64,000 nt of DNA, taken from positions 80,721,132 through 80,785,131 of the forward strand of contig CM057829.1 of NCBI GenBank assembly GCA_030068075.1. Direction: 5' to 3'. This document shows positions 1-10,475 of this stretch, one piece after another. Every line of letters starts with the position of its first letter. The stretch's first letter is position 1. Under the pieces are notes generated by a model. That model did not search any database and had not been told where the DNA came from. It saw only the letters and a program-made list of their open reading frames with translations. The position numbers and the translations under genes are program-made. The stretch is from Paguma larvata (Eukaryota; Chordata; Mammalia; Carnivora; Viverridae).

Positions 1-1466
1 GAGGAATGGATCAACAAAGTCCACAGCTAAGTACACTAAACTTTGATCTTGAAGGAAAATATGAATTCCAAGGTAGATTTGGACAGCTGTGCTATGAATG
101 CCACAGTGAGCAAATGTGGAATCAGAAGAAATATCCCATGGTTAACTGACACTTTTTTTTTACATAAATGCAAGGAACATAAAAACAGAAAGTCAGCTCT
201 CCTAGCATTAGAATAGTAGTTCTTAGTATTTTGAAGAAAAGAACTCATTTTTAAAATAATGAAAAACTAATCAGATGATAATAATTGTAATTCTACCACT
301 TATTGATTAAGAATACATTATTTATTATCAATTAAACAATTGGATGCAAATGTTTATTTTATTAATTTCAACAGCAACCATGTATGGGGAAAAAATAGCA
401 TAAAGGAGATGCATTATTCCAAAGACTATGCTTTGTGTAAATATACAGATTGGCAGACCCGTTATAATGGCCCCGTGGCACATGGTTTGAAAATCACTGA
501 TGTCGGGCTTACAGTGAAAGACCTAGTTTATTTAGTTTAGGGTTGTAAACTATGTGGTGATAAACATTCATCAGGCTAAGAAAATGGATTAATGGTATAT
601 GACATTGTGTGGGATGTATTTGTAGGTGTGCTTACATTACTTTACTAAAAATTAGCCTAGAACTAAGGAAAAATAATTAATGTTTATTGATTAGAATACT
701 ATTAAATTATCCTTTATTTCCAACTGTTTGTCAGTTTGAATTAAAGTTACCTGTAGTCATTAACATGAGTTGGCATGTTAAACTTTTAAATAATGTGTTC
801 CAATTTTAGACAATATTACAGAATGGATTCAGGACAAAGACTGCGGGCTCTGGCCACATTATCATGCAGTGACGTTAGTAATTGGATACAGGATTTTTTT
901 AAAAGCTTACACATTAGGAATGCATGAATTATGCTCTTGTCTACAATTCTATTTTAATCAATTTCCCCTTCCCCGGACATTGTCTTCTGCTTGATTATTC
1001 TCTGGGATATACCCGAGCACACTTATATGTATCTTTTGTGCGTGAAGATGTTGCTGTTGATGGGGATCGTAGTCCATTAATTAGTGTTTGAGAAAGAGAT
1101 GAAAAAGGGGTGTGGCCGACAACTTTTTCTTGAGGTAGTTGTTACTTTTATTCATGTCTAGAGCCAAAACTTCAGGAAGCTTTAATACTTCAGTTGGAAA
1201 TGGTCTGCGAATAGTCTGTGAATCTCTATCAAAGATCACAGGTAATAGTCGTGCCTTGAGGCTTGTCTGCCACGCGGCTTTCCTGTCATTTATATGAATA
1301 CCGCATTATCAGTTATGTTGTTCCTTGGGGTCTTATGTATTTCATCAAAACACTTTGCTAATGGTTATCTCACATTAGCCTGTCTGTGGGGTTCTTACCA
1401 GCTGTCTCTTCTCTGTTCACGTCACAACTGGTGTATCTGTGCTAGTTGAACTCTATTCCAGGACTT
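1..1466. other. AT-rich stretch, no gene recognised
   Basis: No exon-like frame, SINE or LTR is recognised here. Short open frames of 66-70 codons (36-248 on the minus strand, 340-540 on the plus strand) are AT-rich and match nothing I know. The sequence could hold very old repeat relics that cannot be seen by eye. Confidence 0.5.
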
Positions 1467-1690
1467 CAGGATGAGTCCTGGACCAAGGCTTCTCAACCTT
1501 GCCATTATTGCACTTTGGAATAGACAATACTTTGTTGTGGAGGACTGTCCTGACTGTGGTAGGATGTGTGGCCTCTGCCCACTAGATGTCAGTAACACCT
1601 CCCTCCCTGGGTTGTGACAACCAAAAATGTCTCAAGATGTTGCCAGTGTGCCCTGGGGATAAAATTGTCTCTAGTTGAGACCCATTGCCC
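1467..1690. mobile_element. MER5A-type hAT-Charlie MITE
   Basis: The ends are imperfect inverted repeats: CTTCTCAACCTTG at the left and a degenerate GTTGAGACCCATTG at the right. The interior carries MER5A hallmarks (CCCACTAGATGTCAGTA, GTTGTGACAACCAAAAATGT, CCCTGGGG near the end). It is a non-autonomous DNA transposon fossil with no coding capacity. The exact 8-bp target duplication is not clear. Confidence 0.85.
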
Positions 1691-2333
1691 TAGGTTGTCA
1701 TGTGACGCTCCATATGGCCCGTGAATAATAATGAAGAAGATACAAGGAAAGTGCATATGAGATTGATAATAGCCTCAATCGTTTAATCAGAGATCAAATA
1801 GGACAGTGCCGGGCCGTCAGGGAAATAACTCTGCAGCCTCAGGATGGAGCCACTTCTGTCCAGAGTGCCATGTCAGAAAACCAAAACTTTGATAACTTTT
1901 ATGTCCTTCTCATTGCTCTGCTTGACCAGAAATGCAATATATTCAGTCAGCCAATCCCCAAACACCAAGACAATTCTGGTCCTTTTCATCACGAACAAGG
2001 TTGACTATGTGATCCAATAGATATTTTCTATTAGATCCAGTAGATACTTTGTGAGCCAATCAGATATTCTCTACTTTTCTGTCCACTGTCCTTTATTTTT
2101 TTTTTATCATAAAAGCTTCCTGCCTTGTACCTCATTTTGCTGTCCCCGAAAAAGAGATCATTTGCTTGATGAACTGTTAAATAGAGTTTGTTTGTATCAC
2201 TTAATTGTCTTTAATCATTTTTAAGACCATTTTATAGATATGAAGTTTGGGGAGGACCACGGTGTCACTGTGTCTCTATACAGTATCATTCTTTGAAAGG
2301 AGTAACAAATCAATAAATAATCAAGATATGTTT

Positions 2334-2365
<32 letters not shown>

Positions 2366-4683
2366 TTTTCTCAGTATGTTCCCTCTGTAGGTAAATGTGC
2401 TTCAGCCAGGTTTGGGAATGTTTGGTGCTAATCTGTAAAGTCATAAGGAAGCAAATTGCCTGTTCTATGGACTTGAAATTGAAAGGGATTTGTAAATGTT
2501 ATCACATTGATTTTTTTTTAGCAGAGTTGGACCTTAGTAGGTGTATAGAAATAAACTGTATTTCTTTTTCTTTTACTATTCTTTTTTTTTTTTTTTTTTT
2601 TGTCTTTTGGGTAAAAAAACTAATCTTGACCTAGTTGAAATAGAAAACTTACTGTTACATAACCATAATGGGTTTCTTGTAGAGCTTAGGAAGAAATTGG
2701 AATCAGGAGCTGAAAAGCTGTTTTGGAGTCCTTCCATACTTGTTCATGTACTCATTTAACAGATATTTATTGAGCTCTTTTTCTGTGCCAGGGCTATACC
2801 AGCCTCTGAGCACACAGTAACAGGCAAGATACACAATGTCTCTCTCCCCACTCACTATATTCCTGCTTCAATCTTCTCTTTGTATTGCTGAAGATGAGTT
2901 TTATGTGCTTCTCAGTGCATATGCAGAAAATAAGTTCCTCTTACAGTCTACACATTTTACTTGTCTTCTGTATTAGAAACCACTCCTAACTGAAAATGTA
3001 GTCTCTCTTGCCAACGACAGATTTAAGGGCAAGGGGCGAGCCAAGTTGGGTTGACTGTCCACACTAGAAGTATCACGTTATGTCTAGGAGATAGTGTCCC
3101 AGGAGACAAATGTATCTACTGAGAACTTTCTCCCATGAGCGCATGAATGGGGGAAGCAAGTTTCCCAGGGGAGGGGGCTATGAAGATCACCGTCTAAATA
3201 TCCTGCCCCCTAACTTGGAGTGAACTGCTGGTAATAAAATACAAGACATGCATAGCAAAAGAAAATAAGAGGAAATTGATTCCAGGCCAGAGGTGGACCA
3301 GTTTTCACTGTTCAGGGACAACTCATCTTTGGTGACCTAGAAAGCTAAAGAGACCAGGCAGAAGTGAGATGGGTATGGATAGATATGATATAAATCACAA
3401 AGTCATTTTGTTACTTCCTTACTAATTCTTTAGTGATTCAGGGGACATCATTTGGGGATAATTCAGGAGTAAGTATAGATAGTCACAGCGATGAAAAGGA
3501 AGCAAATGATCCTGATAAAAGTACAGAAGCCTTTATCTTAACGTTCACACAGACCAATCAGCTCTACAGTGGGGGATTATCAAACTGCAGCTCTTAGAGG
3601 TTGTTCAGGAAGCCCAGGTGCTAGAGGATAATGAGAGAGGAAGAGGCTGGGGACATCTCCTTTATGGCCACACAGGCTCCACATCAGCCCTTCAGTGGCT
3701 TTTATCACCACTGGGAACAACTAGTGAAGCCATGGGATCCCCCGCCATTTGTGGTTCCATGACGAATCTTGGGGCCAGTTGACTCTTCCCAGACCTCTCA
3801 TCTCTGTGACCCTTGTACACGACCAAAATTAAGACAGGAGGCTTAGTAGAATCTTTCTAAGGATCACATGTAGTTGAAAAAAGCACAGTGATTTCATAGT
3901 TTTATATTTGATAGGTTCCTGAGCCTCCTATTTCTGCCATGATTCATAAGCTCTTGCATTTGGAAGAAATTGTGTCCTGGTCCAGTTAATAATGAAGTGG
4001 CTCATTTTCCTCACTTTTTCTTACATATAAATCTTCTTCAGGAACTCAGAGAGAAGAGTGCTTTTCAGATCACGGCCTTGGGTAGTCTAAAATCCTACAG
4101 TAAAACAATATCAGATGCTATCAAGCCTTTTTCCAATTCCCAACCCCACCTTATGTATGTGTGTATACATGTGTGTATTTACTTATGCAATACAAACTTG
4201 AAAAGAAAAGGTAGCCATGCTCTTAGTTTCCCAGGAAAAGCCTAAGAATGATTTCAGAGAAAAACCAACAACTCGCCTGCTATACATGGCTATCAGAGAT
4301 GTGTAGTATATGCTCTTTGTTCATAGTATAGTGATACTCTTGGGTTTATTGCACATCCAAACAGGATTAGTGTTTTCAACTTTCCTTTTATTTTTTTAGT
4401 GTTTTCAACTTTAAAATGACCATGTAGATAGAAAGCAATGTTTGTTAAAGAGCAAGTGATAAAAGTAAACCAGTTTAAATCTCAACTGTAATTGCAGTAA
4501 TTGTTTAGGACTTTGATTTTTTTTTTAGAACAATTTTTTTTCCTGGGAAGAATATTTTATGACCATCAGTACATGTTCATAATACGGACTGACTTTTAGT
4601 TGTTTTTATTAGTATTTTCAAATTTTCTATGTGCAGTGCAGCCCCTCATTATTTCTCTCTATCTGTATATATAATGCATCTTC
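1691..4683. other. Non-coding stretch with simple repeats and short repeat relics
   Basis: No gene is seen. It holds a GA tract (2333-2365), a T20 run (2582-2601), and a fragment near 2750-2830 (ATATTTATTGAGCTC, GTGCCAGGGC) of the widespread class of old mammalian repeats with a TATTTATTGAGCACCTA core. There is also a 17-bp sequence repeated at 4367-4383 and 4396-4412. The 72-91 codon open frames here are not convincing. Confidence 0.5.
2333..2365. repeat. (GA)n microsatellite
   Basis: A GA/AG dinucleotide tract with one early AAA interruption, followed by ATTTTC. It is not attached to a recognisable SINE tail. Confidence 0.9.
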
Positions 4684-4755
4684 ATATATATATATATATA
4701 TATGTATACATAAGATATATATATATATACATAAGATATATATATATATATCTAT
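4684..4755. repeat. (TA)n-rich tandem repeat
   Basis: Three TA blocks are separated by ACATAAGA spacers, giving roughly two copies of a 22-bp unit. The tract is self-complementary, so long open frames appear on both strands across it (4627-4900). These are composition artefacts. Confidence 0.85.
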
Positions 4756-5519
4756 GTTATGTTTGTGTACATATATTAGCCGATATGTACAATGTAGTAC
4801 ATTGTATATATTATATGTATATATTGTATACCCTACTGGCATAGACAGCTCGCTCACATTCCTCATGTCCCCTACTGGTGTGCCACTACCTCTATTTTGA
4901 ATTATTTCCTCCTCTTGTGTACTTCTCAGTATTTCTTACATGACTATAATACTTTCCATGTGATTATTGTATTTTATATGTTGCGAGGGTTAAAGAACAC
5001 ATGTGTGTCCCATACTAAGAACTCAAATTATTGAGTTGTAAACAAAACCAGGGTATATATTTAGTATTTCACTCTTTTTCATCACTAGACAAGTTATGGA
5101 TCTCAATCAGATTGATTAAAAACTTGCTACAAATGCTGAAAGTTCCAACATTTAAAAAAATCGCCATGTAGTGAATCAGACTACAATTTTAACTTTCCTG
5201 GCAGAAGTGTAGGAAAGCCCTTATTACAAAAATATTTGCCACTATCAATAGAGCTTGGATCTACTTATAACTAAGCACATTTTGTTGATCTGAGAAGTTT
5301 GCCTTCATGATAAGTTTCTTCATTGTGATAGAAATTATCCCGTGAACATTGTTGTCTTCTTCATTGTCTTGTTACTCCAGGGGGTAAATAGCATTTGTAC
5401 ATGACTCTAGTTTTCTTTTAGTTTATATAACCACATCAAGAAAATCTACGATGCAAATTGGAAGCTGACATCTGAATACACTCCTAATCCTCTCAGAAAC
5501 TTAGTGCTTTCTCCACCAT

Positions 5520-5521
<2 letters not shown>
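4756..5521. other. AT-rich stretch, nothing recognised
   Basis: No gene or dated repeat is seen. Open frames are short or spill over from the TA tract. Confidence 0.45.

Positions 5522-5555
<34 letters not shown>
5522..5555. repeat. (AC)17 microsatellite
   Basis: An uninterrupted AC dinucleotide run of 17 units, likely length-polymorphic. Confidence 0.95.
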
Positions 5556-5557
<2 letters not shown>

Positions 5558-6532
5558 CTAAGGAACAAATATTAACACTCAGTGAGGTTGCAAAAAAAGT
5601 AAGTTTTCCTAAGGAGAATAATTCTGAACTATTTAGGATTGAGGTGCTTGTGCTGACATTCCTTTTTAAGGACTATTGAGATATGATTGGCTCAATATGG
5701 AGAAGTGAATATATGCAGACATAGTAAATGGGGGTTGTACTTATAAAAGGAATATGGGCATGAAGGTACTGATATCCTCCGTATATGTGTATGTGTACAA
5801 TATAGTATAGTACGGTATAAAATGAGCTTGCTGTTGATGGGCAGAAAGGAGGATCTCATAAACTTTCAGAAGATTAAAATTAGTTATGGCTCTAAAGGGC
5901 CCTTGTGGTTAAAGCAGTGGATGGTTGAAGATGCAGTCAACAAACACGCTGAGGCATTCTAAGTGAGCGTTATAAAACATTTGTTAAAGGTGAGGTGAGT
6001 TAAATTATATTTAGTAAGAAGAATCTATATTTAGTTCTGAGGAAAGCAGCTTAAGATGCATTTGTCTCGACACTGTTTTGAAGGCACTGCTTAGAAAGTG
6101 TATATGCAAAGCTGACTGGGAAGCAAGGAGAGGGTAGGAAAAGGACACACTAACTCTCATTATTTGTCAATTGTTTGTTCACATAATATTCCAGTGTATG
6201 GATTGTGCTGAGGATGCAGCTCCGCTCTAGGTCTGCTGCGTCAGCATTTCCCACACACACTTTACCAAGGAGCACTTTAAAATGCATACTCACTACATTG
6301 ATAGACTGCCAGAAAGAGACATGTATGTTAGATTAGCGTAGATTGCAAAATAGAGACTCAATCAATTAGTTGCGACAGAAATGGCGAAAATTTGATTGGT
6401 GTGTATATTTAAACATTATAGCAGAATAAAAGAAAACACATCTGAAAAAACAAATTCTGCTTAAAAAGGAAATGATGAAAAGAACACAGTACAAGAAGTT
6501 GACCCTAGGTAACCAGCAGATATTCTGTTTTA
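5556..6532. other. Stretch without recognised features
   Basis: AT-rich single-copy-looking sequence. No open frame or repeat could be assigned. Confidence 0.4.
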
Positions 6533-6740
6533 AAAATTTTTTAATGTTTATTTATTTTTGAGAGAAAGACAGAGCATGAGCAGGGCAGGGGCAGAGAGGG
6601 AGACACAGAATCGGAAGCAGGCTCCAGGCTCTGAGCTGTCAGCACAGAGCCCAATGCAGGGCTCAAACTCACGGACTGCGAGATCATGACCTGAGCCGAA
6701 GTTGGACACTTAACAGACTGAACCACCCAGGGCCCGACCG
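6533..6740 (-). mobile_element. Felid long CAN-SINE (SINEC_Fc type)
   Basis: A tRNA-derived SINE inserted in reverse. It starts with the T-rich complement of the A tail (TTTTTTAATGTTTATTTATT), then the purine-rich complement of the CT tract, and ends with the tRNA-like head near 6736. Flanks share CAGATATTCT (6517- and 6742-), an approximate target duplication. The 75-codon minus-strand open frame across it is SINE translation. Confidence 0.95.
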
Positions 6741-6813
6741 ACAGATATTCTTTAAAAGAACACAGCATTTCTTAAATTCAGATTATCATGGAATAACTAA
6801 ATATTTGAAACTC

Positions 6814-7192
6814 TGTGTCTTAGTTTGTTAGGATGTCCATGACAAAGTACCACAGGCCAAGTGGCTTAAACAATTTATTTTCTCACGGCTCTGTAGGCTT
6901 GAAGTCCAAGATCAAGTGTCTGCAGGTTCGATTTGTCCTGAGGTCTCTGTCCTTGACGTGTAAATGTTCTCCTTGGGTCCTTCACATGGCCTTTTGTCTC
7001 TGTGTGTACGTTCCAGGCAGTTTTTTATAAGAATATCAGATGTATTGGATTAAGGTCTCAACTTATGACCTCCTCCCCTTCACCTTAACTATCTTTTTAA
7101 AGACCCTATCTCCAAATACAGTAACGTTCTAAGGTGTTGGGGATTAGGGCTTCAACATACGGAGCTGAAGACTGACAACAATTTAGTTGATA
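6814..7192 (-). mobile_element. MLT1-type MaLR LTR
   Basis: An old LTR of the ERVL-MaLR group in antisense orientation. Landmarks are TGTCTTAGTTTGTTAGG at the left, CCACAGGCCAAGTGGCTTAAAC, TCTCACGGCTCTGTAGGCT, AAAGACCCTATCTCCAAATA and CTTCAACATACGGA near the right. It is heavily mutated, with no internal region next to it, so it is probably a solo LTR. The subfamily was not assigned. Confidence 0.85.
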
Positions 7193-7396
7193 ATACTGCA
7201 CATTTTTGTTTCCTGTGCATAATTTTAAATTAAGAATTTAAAAACCTACCATTTTCATTTCTTAATCTCTCTCACAATTTGAGAAATTTTGATGCTAATC
7301 AATGAACTGATATTGATATACCCTATAGTCCCCTATGTGGGAGAAAAATGCCAGCTTTTTTGTTTTTTAATAAGGGATTATTGAAGTCACAAATAT

Positions 7397-7436
7397 TTCT
7401 TTTTCTTTTCTTTCTTTCTTTTTTTTCTTGCTTTTC
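7397..7436. repeat. Polypyrimidine tract
   Basis: Interrupted (TTTC)n tract on the plus strand. A purine-rich tract of opposite sense lies at 7817-7857. Confidence 0.8.
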
Positions 7437-7491
7437 AAATACGATGATTCCGGTTGCTTCCAATATCTGATCTCTAGCCAGCAGATATTTT

Positions 7492-7601
7492 TAGAGATTT
7501 TACTTTTTTAAGTAATCTCTAAACCCAGCATAGGGCTCAAACTTACAACCCTGAGATCTCGAGTCATACACGCTACTGACCGAGCCAGCCAGGCACCCCC
7601 T
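7492..7601 (-). mobile_element. Short-type CAN-SINE (older, tailless form)
   Basis: Antisense copy of the short carnivore tRNA-SINE. Reading the minus strand, it has GGGGTGCCTGGCTGGCTCGG, then GATCTCAGGGTTGTAAGTTT, AGCCCTATGCTGGG and AGAGATTACTTAAAAA. It lacks the CT-rich tract of the long felid copies, marking it as an older subfamily than the SINE at 8410. Confidence 0.85.
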
Positions 7602-8391
7602 AATTTTGAATTTCAAATAATACAAATATTATACAATCCTTTCCTTTTTAGTTTTGTTCATGTATTTTATGGACTTCTATGGAATTGGATGCCAGAATTG
7701 AATTCTGTGCAAATTGATTACAAAGCATTCTAAACTCTACCCTTTACCTTGCTTTCAGAAACTGGTATTACCAGGTAAGAGAAATTAAAGAGATTCTACA
7801 AAGTCTACAAAGGCCTAAAAAAAAGAAAAAAAAAAAAGAAAAAGGAAAAGAAAAGAGGTGCTTACAAGTAGGATAATTCCATTTTTATTATAAGAATATT
7901 CCTACAGGGCTTAGTTTCTGAAAGGGGACTAGTAGAACCCAGTAGAATGCACAAAACTAGGAGTTCTGAGGCACAGAAATTTACCTTTTTTTTTGGTAAG
8001 ACTTATCACTGACATATCAGAAAACTATATGCATGAGTTTAAGTCACTGTACCTATAGTTTCTCTAAGTTAGAACAAGAAACAACCTGCTGACAAGTTCA
8101 GTCAAGATGGGACTTGTAGTTTAATACATCTATATTGTAATTAAATGACTAAGGTATTCTTATTCCAAAATAAGATATTTTATTATCTAAAATAAGATAA
8201 TCTAACATGGATGTATAGCTTTAAGTAGAGTGCCAACTTCCCTTCATCAAAGTGAAAAGAGATATTTTAAAGCATCCCTTTCTTTCTGTTCAGTGAAGGA
8301 TCTAAATCACATAAATGTCTTCTATTCCTATGGGGAAATCTGACTTTTATAGATTAAAATAAAAATCTTTAGCCAGTTGTAGTGATTTTTT
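7602..8391. other. AT-rich stretch, no gene
   Basis: Contains a purine tract (7817-7857) and a short repeat of AAAATAAGATA around 8168-8200 with 7-bp complementary arms. No coding or dated repeat was identified. Confidence 0.45.
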
Positions 8392-8409
8392 TAAAATGAT
8401 GGCTTTTTT

Positions 8410-8640
8410 GGGGCGCCTGGGTGGCTCAGTCGGTTGAGCGTCCGACTTCGGCTCAGGTCATGATCTTGCAGTCTGTGAGTTCGAGCCCCGCGTCGGGCTC
8501 TGTGCTGACAGCTCAGAGCCTGGAGCCTGCTTCGGATTCTGTGTCTCCCTCTCTCTCTTCCTGTCCCCCACTCATGCTCTGTCTCTCTCTGTCTCAAAAA
8601 TAAATAAACATTAAAAAAATTAAAAAAATAAAAAATAAAA
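8410..8640 (+). mobile_element. Felid long CAN-SINE, near-consensus copy
   Basis: The best-preserved SINE in the window: tRNA-like head, GGCTCTGTGCTGACAGCTCA, CT-rich tract, then AAATAAATAAACATTAAA and an A-rich tail. It is flanked by a 17-bp target duplication (TAAAATGATGGCTTTTT) at 8392-8409 (one extra T) and 8641-8657. Low divergence and an intact duplication suggest a young insertion. Confidence 0.97.
8422..8488 (+). promoter_or_regulatory. Internal Pol III promoter (A and B boxes) of SINE
   Basis: A box TGGCTCAGTCGG at 8422-8433 fits TRGCNNAGYNGG; a B box-like AGTTCGAGCCC lies at 8478-8488. This is the standard type 2 promoter inherited from a tRNA. Whether this copy is transcribed cannot be judged. 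Confidence 0.8.
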
Positions 8641-8657
8641 TAAAATGATGGCTTTTT

Positions 8658-9183
8658 GATTTGACATTGAATTGTATCAAATGTTTCCTGAATGGAAACG
8701 TTTTAGATTAATAGTATAGTGAATGTGGGAATGGTTGATGTAGTAGCTCATATGGTATTAACTGCTTTCTAATAGTAGTAATAAGGATAGGAATGGTCAA
8801 TATTTACTTAGCACTTGCTACCTATAGTGTTGGGAGGCAAAACTCCACAGGATCGTGCAGGTGTCTGTACGTCTTGTGAGCCAGGCACCAGCTGCTCTTT
8901 GTTCTGAACCCTCTTCTCAGCCTGATTAATAGTGAACAGACCTGGAAAGTTGACATCGTTTTCCTCCAGAGCAAAGGCAGCCATATTTACTGCTCATTGT
9001 AAAATATTTGGGTTCTCTAAATTCAGGCTTGCTGCCGCATAATGCGTCTCACTGCTGGTGTCATTCCACCCTATTATCTTTGTCTTGTAGGAACTGGGAC
9101 CCTGGAAACTGGCATCAGATTTGCTGGTCTTCTGAGCCCTGTTCTTGCTGTGAATAATGAATGATCTTAGGTCAGTGATGAAA
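8658..9183. other. Stretch without recognised gene
   Basis: Mixed-composition sequence upstream of the first duplicate copy. No exon or dated repeat is seen. Confidence 0.4.
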
Positions 9184-9412
9184 GACTATGGCGACTTAGA
9201 GAATTTCTGAGAAAGGGTTATCTTTACCTTCCAGTGTTCCAGATGGGAAGCAGGGTTCTGATCAACTCTTTTGTTCTAAGATTCTCCAAACTTAGATAGT
9301 GGTTGTATCCACTCTTACAACCCCCTGTTAGAAAACTTTAATCCTGGGGCTCCTGGGTGACTCAGTCGGTTAAGTGTCTGACTCTTGATTTCATCCCAGG
9401 TCGTGATCTCAC
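9184..9412 (+). repeat. Local duplication, copy A (229 bp)
   Basis: Aligns without gaps to 10105-10333 at a constant offset of 921 bp, with about 10 mismatches in 229 (about 96% identity). Only 3 mismatches fall in the 162 bp before the SINE. Homology starts at GACTATGG and stops at ATCTCAC. Copy A ends inside a SINE, 67 bp into its head; copy B continues into the rest of that SINE. Confidence 0.95.
9346..9412 (+). mobile_element. Truncated CAN-SINE head (part of copy A)
   Basis: GGGGCTCCTGGGTGACTCAG begins a tRNA-like SINE head that stops abruptly after 67 bp and has no tail. The truncation coincides with the duplication breakpoint, so this is not an independent insertion but the duplicated front of the SINE at 10267. 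Confidence 0.92.
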
Positions 9413-10104
9413 GCAACTATGCCAAACTAACTTGGAAGAAGGGTAAAATTTTATAATCTTCACAGTTTGGGACAGGAGATACTATATTAAGTACTTATAA
9501 ATATTTTTCTCATTTAACTCTTTAAATATTCACAAACTTTAGAGGCACAGAAAAATTCCATTTCTATAACTCACCTTAGCTTCTATTTTAAGTCACCTAC
9601 CCCAAATATGACTCAAGAAACAAAGATTAGTGTATTCCAGGTTTTCTCAGTTACTTTGAGGTTTAAATTCATTGATTTAGTGGCTTTTCCCTTCCCCCTC
9701 CCCTTTTTTGGGGTTCCAATGTGACATTTAAGTCTCTGGATATTTAATGTGTATGGTGTGGGGAGTGTTGGGAGGGGCCTGAGGAGTGGGGGCCACAGTA
9801 CCTGGTCTCCAGTCGTTTAGATTTGTCCTTATTGATATCCCCTAAGTGTCTACGTTTCCATTTAGTTCCAGTCTCTGGCACGTGCCATATTCCTCTGTGG
9901 CATCCCCTTGTCAATCCCCAGAATACTCTCAGTCTGTTGAAACATACTCTCTCCCTCTCAACTTTTGTTCCTTCCTTAAATGCACAGAAAACTCTGGCTG
10001 CTCTCCAAAGTTATTTTGTTCAGGAAGCGACACTGAGAGTATTGCCTGAGGCTCTCTCTACACCTGGCATGTCGTGTAGTCTTTGTTGTTAACTCTAATT
10101 TTCT
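9413..10104. other. 692-bp segment between the duplicate copies
   Basis: Bounded by sharp junctions with the two 229-bp copies. It contains AT-rich sequence with weak MIR-like resemblance near 9475-9610, a CCCTTCCCCCTCCCC patch, and two overlapping 67-89 codon open frames of no recognisable product. It may be an inserted segment or what remains between partial tandem copies. Confidence 0.6.
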
Positions 10105-10333
10105 GACTATGGTGACTTAGAGAATTTCTGAGAAAGGGTTATCTTTACCTTCCAGTGTTCCAGATGGGAAGCAGGGTTCTGATCAACTCTTTTGTTCTAA
10201 GATTCTCCAAACTTAGATAGTGGTTGTATCCGCTCTTACAACCCCATGTTAGAAAACTTTAATCCTGGGGCTCCTGGGTGGCTCAGTCAGTTAAGCGCCT
10301 GACTCTTGATTTCAGCTCAGGTCATGATCTCAC
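10105..10333 (+). repeat. Local duplication, copy B (229 bp)
   Basis: Partner of 9184-9412. It runs without break into a complete SINE at its right end. Left-flank sequence differs completely from that of copy A. Confidence 0.95.
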
Positions 10334-10475
10334 AGTTCCAGAGTTGGAACCTGATGTCAGGCTCTGTGCTGAAGTGCGGAGGCTGCTTGGGTTTCTCTCT
10401 CTCCATCTCTCTCAGGTCCTTCACTGTGCTCTCTCTCTCAAAAAATAAATAAACAAAAAACAAAATTAAAGAAAT
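10267..10475 (+). mobile_element. CAN-SINE, long type, mildly diverged
   Basis: Full-length tRNA-like head, CTCTCTCTC tract and AAATAAATAAAC tail. Its head uses GACTCTTGATTTCAGCTC, the older sequence variant relative to the 8410 copy. No convincing target duplication is seen. Confidence 0.93.

Noticed and set aside
4627..4900. Opposing 71-89 codon frames rich in Tyr and Ile
   Set aside because: Produced by the (TA)n tract, which lacks stops in several frames.
8422..8488. tRNA gene
   Set aside because: A and B boxes belong to the SINE head; no cloverleaf or CCA-proximal stem is completed.
8421..8603. Family of similar small proteins beginning MAQSV (also near 12495, 13563, 26590, 49900, 51797)
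   Set aside because: All are translations of the same SINE in one frame or its opposite, not a gene family.
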